A stretch of DNA of 64,000 nucleotides, taken from assembly GCA_013376995.1 (NCBI GenBank), contig JACAAZ010000005.1:209983-273982 (forward strand). The letters run 5' to 3'. The stretch comes from Bacteroidota bacterium (GTDB taxonomy: Bacteria > Bacteroidota > Bacteroidia > Bacteroidales > UBA4417). This document shows, one piece after another, positions 61,401 to 64,000 of this stretch; the first letter of the stretch is position 1; the number at the start of each line of letters is the position of its first letter. Both the position numbers and the translations under genes were made by a program. The notes beneath the pieces were generated by a model that was not told where the DNA came from, ran no database searches, and saw nothing but the letters and a program-made list of their open reading frames with translations.

Positions 61401-64000
61401 TGATATTGCAGCCGGGTCGGTTACATTAACCCTGACTGCTACAGCGAATGCCCCTTGCCCGGCAGAATCTTCAAGTATGACTTTGCATATTACGCGGCAA
61501 CCCATTTCAAGTGCAGGCCCTAATGCAACAATATGCCAGAGTGGTTCATATACGCTGAGTTCTGCTACAGCACAATACTACACTTCAATCAACTGGACCC
61601 ATAATGGTACTGGTTCATTTAATGATCCTACACTTGTAAATCCAACCTACACTCCGGGACCCGGTGAAAGCGGGATTGTTACCCTTACCATTCACGCTAT
61701 TGCAGGTTATCCTTGCACAAATGCCGTCCAATCCATGCTGCTTACTGTTCAGCCGGTTGCAACAGCTGCTGCAGGCCCGAATGCTGTAATATGTGAAGGG
61801 AGCAGCTATACCCTTGCAGGATCAAGTGTTACAAATACTGTTTCTTTGCTCTGGAGCCGCTCAGGTACAGGTAGTTTTAATAATCCAACGACACTCCATC
61901 CTGTTTATACGCCAAGTGCGGCTGATATTGCCGCAGGTTTTGTTAACCTGACACTTACCGCTTCTGCCAATGCACCCTGCCCGGCAGTTGTTTCTTCTTT
62001 AAGGCTCGACATTACCCGGCAATGCACAGCTTGGGCAGGAAGTGATGCATCCATCTGTCAGAATGGAACTTATACCTTATCTTCAGCTACGGCACAGTTT
62101 GCAAGTTCTGTTAGCTGGACTCATACAGGAACTGGTACATTCAATGATGCAACGCTGGTAAATCCCACATATACACCCGGGCCCGGTGAGAGTGGTACTA
62201 TTACCCTTACCTTGCATTCAAATCCAATTGCACCTTGTTCCGGAGTGACGGATGATATGTTCCTGACCATTAATCCTTTGCCGGTTGCTGATGCCGGGCC
62301 AGATGACGTAATATGCCAGGGAAACAATGTGGTAATCAACGGAGCTACTGCACTTAATACAACTGCTGGTGGGATATCATGGACCGAAAATGGCCCGGGT
62401 ACCCTCATGAATGCGAATACGATTACCCCTACCTATGTTCCCGTCCCGGGAGAAACAGGAACAGTTACTTTACGATTAACTGTTAACGGGGCATTTTCCT
62501 GTTCAGGACAAACTGCAACGGATACCCGACTGCTTACGTATACCCCTGTTCCGGATGTAGTTGCGGGAAGCAATACAACTATCTGTGCTGCAAACACACT
62601 GACGCTGGCAGGAATAGCCAATAATTGCAACACTGTTGCATGGACCAGCAGCGGAGATGGCTCATTCAGCAATCCCGGGCTTTTGAATGCAGTGTATACA
62701 CCAGGGCCTAATGATATTTTAACAGGTTCAGTTATCCTTACACTCACCGGTAATGGTTCGAGCGCCTGTTCAGCGTTGAATGATATTGACCAGTTCACCT
62801 TAACCATCGATCCGATGCCTAAAGTTGATGCGGGCCCTGATGATGCATTTTGTGTGTCAAACAGCGTTCCGGTCAATGGCGCAACGGCTTCGAATTTCTC
62901 TTCTATATCCTGGTCAGCCGGGGATGGCACCTTCAACAATGCTAACATCCTGGGCCCCGTTTATACTCCGGGAGTTATTGACCTCAACACAGGATTAGTC
63001 ACTCTGACACTCTCAGCAACCGGCAGGCTATCCTGTGCTTCACGCACTGTTACCGATACCAGGGTGTTTTCTGTTTCAAAATACCCAATGGTCAACGCCG
63101 GTAACGACAACTACATCTGCAGCAATACTACCCAATACCAGTTAAGCGGGATAGGGAACAATTTCAACCTCGGAACTATTCAGTGGACCGTAAGTGGGGG
63201 AGATGGTACGCTCAGCAACCCCAATGTGTTAAACCCTATTTATTTTGCAGGACCGATCGACCTTAGTACTGTTAACCGTACAGTTACGTTTACCCTTAAA
63301 TTGCAGGGTACAGGAAATTGCAGCGGAATTTTTGTGAGTGATGATGTTATCCTCCAGATTGATCCAACCCCGGTAAGCAATGCCGGGCCAGATGGAGAGA
63401 TTTGCGGACGACGTCAATTCCCGATGAATGCCACTGCACAGTTCCAATCCCTTATTACCTGGTCAACCTCCGGTGACGGGACATTCAGCAATCCAAATAT
63501 CCTGAATCCTACCTATACGCCTGGTCCGAATGATGTTGGAAACAACGTATTCCTGACGCTTGGCCTTGCAGGCTGTCAAAGCCTTACCGGTAACGATTTT
63601 ATGATGCTTACAGTCAGACCTGACCCAACAGCAACCATAAGCGGTACCACTCATATTTGTGAAGCTACTTCAGCACCAATCAGTATTTCATTTACGGGAA
63701 CACCACCCTGGTCAGTTACCTATACCAACGGAAGTTCTGCTGTAACTGTCAACAATATTTTGAGTTCTCCCTACAGCTTTACAGTGACTCCACCAGTTAC
63801 TTCCAGCTATTGGGTTACATCCGCCCATGATAGCTATTGCAATGTACCTAATGACTCAATTTTCGGGCTTGCATCAGTGACAATTGATCCTTTACCAGAC
63901 CCATACACTACCACGACGACCAGTGGCGGCGTATTTTGTGAAGGTACGGCTGGAGTAGCAATCGGTTTATCGGGTTCTCAGCCGGGTATGAGTTATGAGT
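58468..64000 (+). CDS. Giant secreted Ig-like-repeat protein, 3' end beyond window
   Basis: The frame is open from the ATG at 58468 to the window end: 1844 codons without a stop. A signal peptide ends about YPVSGQ (residue 26). Residues about 140-290 form a Cys-rich beta domain (PAWYFMQIGPPGG, DIDFICWGPF, VVDCSYSGAS) common in large T9SS-exported Bacteroidota adhesins. From about 60190 onward at least 13 repeats of 86-95 residues start with AG(P/S)(N/D)ATIC-like motifs. They continue YTL, W, GTGSF, (N/H)P.YTP and LTL, and usually end with a second cysteine. The fold is probably Ig/Big-like. No catalytic motif is seen. A T9SS tail is expected beyond the edge but not visible. Confidence 0.9.
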   Translation, partial: MSYRNILLCFPLVTLLILNSYPVSGQEKMSSKPPFSHNFQVSGNKEVFSIDLTQLDSPFALMTFYNLAYEQKIYCVDKNELKTETAQFYADNRDTLALQVMMTRFLFESNKKNRETKSELEVIPPSRARNLANDAPMGTSPTCEDAQVFCGSAAYGFTAGTNNGSGQSGPYYGCLGSTPNPAWYFMQIGPPGGNIVINMWSSPSHDIDFICWGPFTSPTGACTAGLTQSAVVDCSYSGASTETCTIPNAIVGQFYMLMITNFSNQNCEITFSQTNYGDPGAGTTNCNIVVNCSVLSLSPVATACDPATNTFSISGEVEFTNPPATGVLKVIDNTANPPVSQSFSAPFNSPQPFSFTNITCDGIQHDIQAFFTDNGTCSLSQHLEAPNSICPIATISGGGIICNDGTTTANVSIDVIGVGPFNIYYSHDGVPQTPLLGYNGIFPYIISTNAAGNYTLDSIRNGACLGTVSGVATITLNTVPVPTVTGNNLVCAGSTGNVYTTQSGSGYHNYQWVVSPGGTITAGGGVNDPTATVTWTTAGTKTVSVNYSGPGPTNCTAASPALINLTVDPYPLVNAGPDADMCQVNTYTLNGTTSNTDLSTLSWSENGPGSITGGNSLNPVYTPLPGESGNVNFTVTVNGTGACTSQQVQDVMILTVNPPPHVVAGPDATICAGSTYSLVNSMANFCQGLHWTSTGTGSFDNSSILHPVYTPSAADVSAGSVFLILKGDGALSCNALQSIDTLLVTIQPQSTAFPGATATICEGSTYTLSASTASNYTSLAWTTSGSGSFDNASSLHPTYTPGLSDITSGTVVLTLTATGVLPCGANNAPMTLHITRQPLANAGSNATICQTGTYTLSSATAQYYTSLHWTHTGTGSFNNDTLISPTYTPGPGENGTITLTLHALAASPCTDATSGIQLGIQPVAVVSAGPNDTICEGSTYSLLGSSVSNAISVLWSRSGSGTFNIPGNLHPVYTPSAADIAAGSVTLTLTATANAPCPAESSSMTLHITRQPISSAGPNATICQSGSYTLSSATAQYYTSINWTHNGTGSFNDPTLVNPTYTPGPGESGIVTLTIHAIAGYPCTNAVQSMLLTVQPVATAAAGPNAVICEGSSYTLAGSSVTNTVSLLWSRSGTGSFNNPTTLHPVYTPSAADIAAGFVNLTLTASANAPCPAVVSSLRLDITRQCTAWAGSDASICQNGTYTLSSATAQFASSVSWTHTGTGTFNDATLVNPTYTPGPGESGTITLTLHSNPIAPCSGVTDDMFLTINPLPVADAGPDDVICQGNNVVINGATALNTTAGGISWTENGPGTLMNANTITPTYVPVPGETGTVTLRLTVNGAFSCSGQTATDTRLLTYTPVPDVVAGSNTTICAANTLTLAGIANNCNTVAWTSSGDGSFSNPGLLNAVYTPGPNDILTGSVILTLTGNGSSACSALNDIDQFTLTIDPMPKVDAGPDDAFCVSNSVPVNGATASNFSSISWSAGDGTFNNANILGPVYTPGVIDLNTGLVTLTLSATGRLSCASRTVTDTRVFSVSKYPMVNAGNDNYICSNTTQYQLSGIGNNFNLGTIQWTVSGGDGTLSNPNVLNPIYFAGPIDLSTVNRTVTFTLKLQGTGNCSGIFVSDDVILQIDPTPVSNAGPDGEICGRRQFPMNATAQFQSLITWSTSGDGTFSNPNILNPTYTPGPNDVGNNVFLTLGLAGCQSLTGNDFMMLTVRPDPTATISGTTHICEATSAPISISFTGTPPWSVTYTNGSSAVTVNNILSSPYSFTVTPPVTSSYWVTSAHDSYCNVPNDSIFGLASVTIDPLPDPYTTTTTSGGVFCEGTAGVAIGLSGSQPGMSYE
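60190..63640 (+). repeat. Protein-coding tandem repeats, about 88 codons, with a 522-bp higher-order unit
   Basis: Repeat starts (first base of the AGPNATIC-like motif) are at 60190, 60457, 60727, 60991, 61249, 61513, 61771, 62035, 62293, 62563, 62830, 63097 and 63382. From 60727 to 62292 the units alternate 264 and 258 bases. They are two sequence types, 'WSRSG...AADIAAG' and 'SSATAQYY...PGPGE', so the pair repeats exactly every 522 bases. Copies agree in protein but use different synonymous codons. Confidence 0.9.

Noticed and set aside
62433..62948. 171-codon minus-strand frame in the giant repeat gene
   Set aside because: It mirrors the repeat structure of the plus-strand gene, and repeats keep antisense frames open by chance.
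60190..63640. CRISPR-like periodicity
   Set aside because: The period is about 264 bases inside one open reading frame; these are protein-domain repeats. No 25-40 bp direct repeats with spacers were seen anywhere.

Overview
This 64-kb window comes from a free-living or host-associated member of the Bacteroidota, probably Bacteroidales-like. The evidence is a SusC/SusD pair, many secreted glycoside hydrolases, type IX secretion (T9SS) C-terminal sorting tails, SPII lipoproteins beginning Cys-Lys/Glu, and the near absence of Shine-Dalgarno sequences. Base composition looks uniform at roughly 40-45% GC, with no tRNA, rRNA, integrase or transposase. The window starts inside one gene and ends inside another.

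Region 1 (1-9.7 kb) is a mixed housekeeping block: a left-truncated hypothetical gene, acylphosphatase, MnmD, a lipoprotein, a DEDDy exonuclease, an FKBP isomerase, an NAD-dependent epimerase, a PepSY-like lipoprotein, a T9SS-exported GH16 enzyme and a LCMT-like methyltransferase.

Region 2 (9.7-20.2 kb) is a glycan-salvage cluster read leftward: GH92 alpha-mannosidase, a double-transglutaminase-fold protein with a thioredoxin-like tail, a mutarotase/nucleotidyltransferase/GHMP-kinase fusion, and a GH29 alpha-L-fucosidase. A CBM9-like gene is divergent from it. The fusion could take a released reducing sugar through anomer choice, 1-phosphorylation and nucleotide activation in one polypeptide. 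An M50-like membrane protease, lipoate-protein ligase and an unknown exported protein follow (20.2-23.2 kb).

Region 3 (23.6-46.5 kb) is the centrepiece: a polysaccharide-utilisation locus of about 20 kb on the minus strand. From promoter end to distal end it holds SusC, SusD, a LamG surface lipoprotein, GH144, GH43, GH144, GH144, GH144, GH31 and GH3. A membrane-spanning sensor/LuxR-type regulator without a kinase lies just upstream. Four GH144 paralogues plus a BglX-type GH3 point to beta-1,2-glucan as substrate.

Region 4 (46.7-51.2 kb) is an ECF sigma factor / TM-plus-beta-barrel protein / PKD-repeat T9SS protein operon ending in a clear terminator. Region 5 (51.4-58.2 kb) holds a GH89 alpha-N-acetylglucosaminidase, proline dehydrogenase, AroB and a LutA-like Fe-S protein. 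Region 6 (58.5-64 kb) is the first 1844 codons of a giant secreted protein built from about 13 Ig-like repeats of about 88 residues, with an exact 522-bp higher-order period in its middle. It runs off the right edge.
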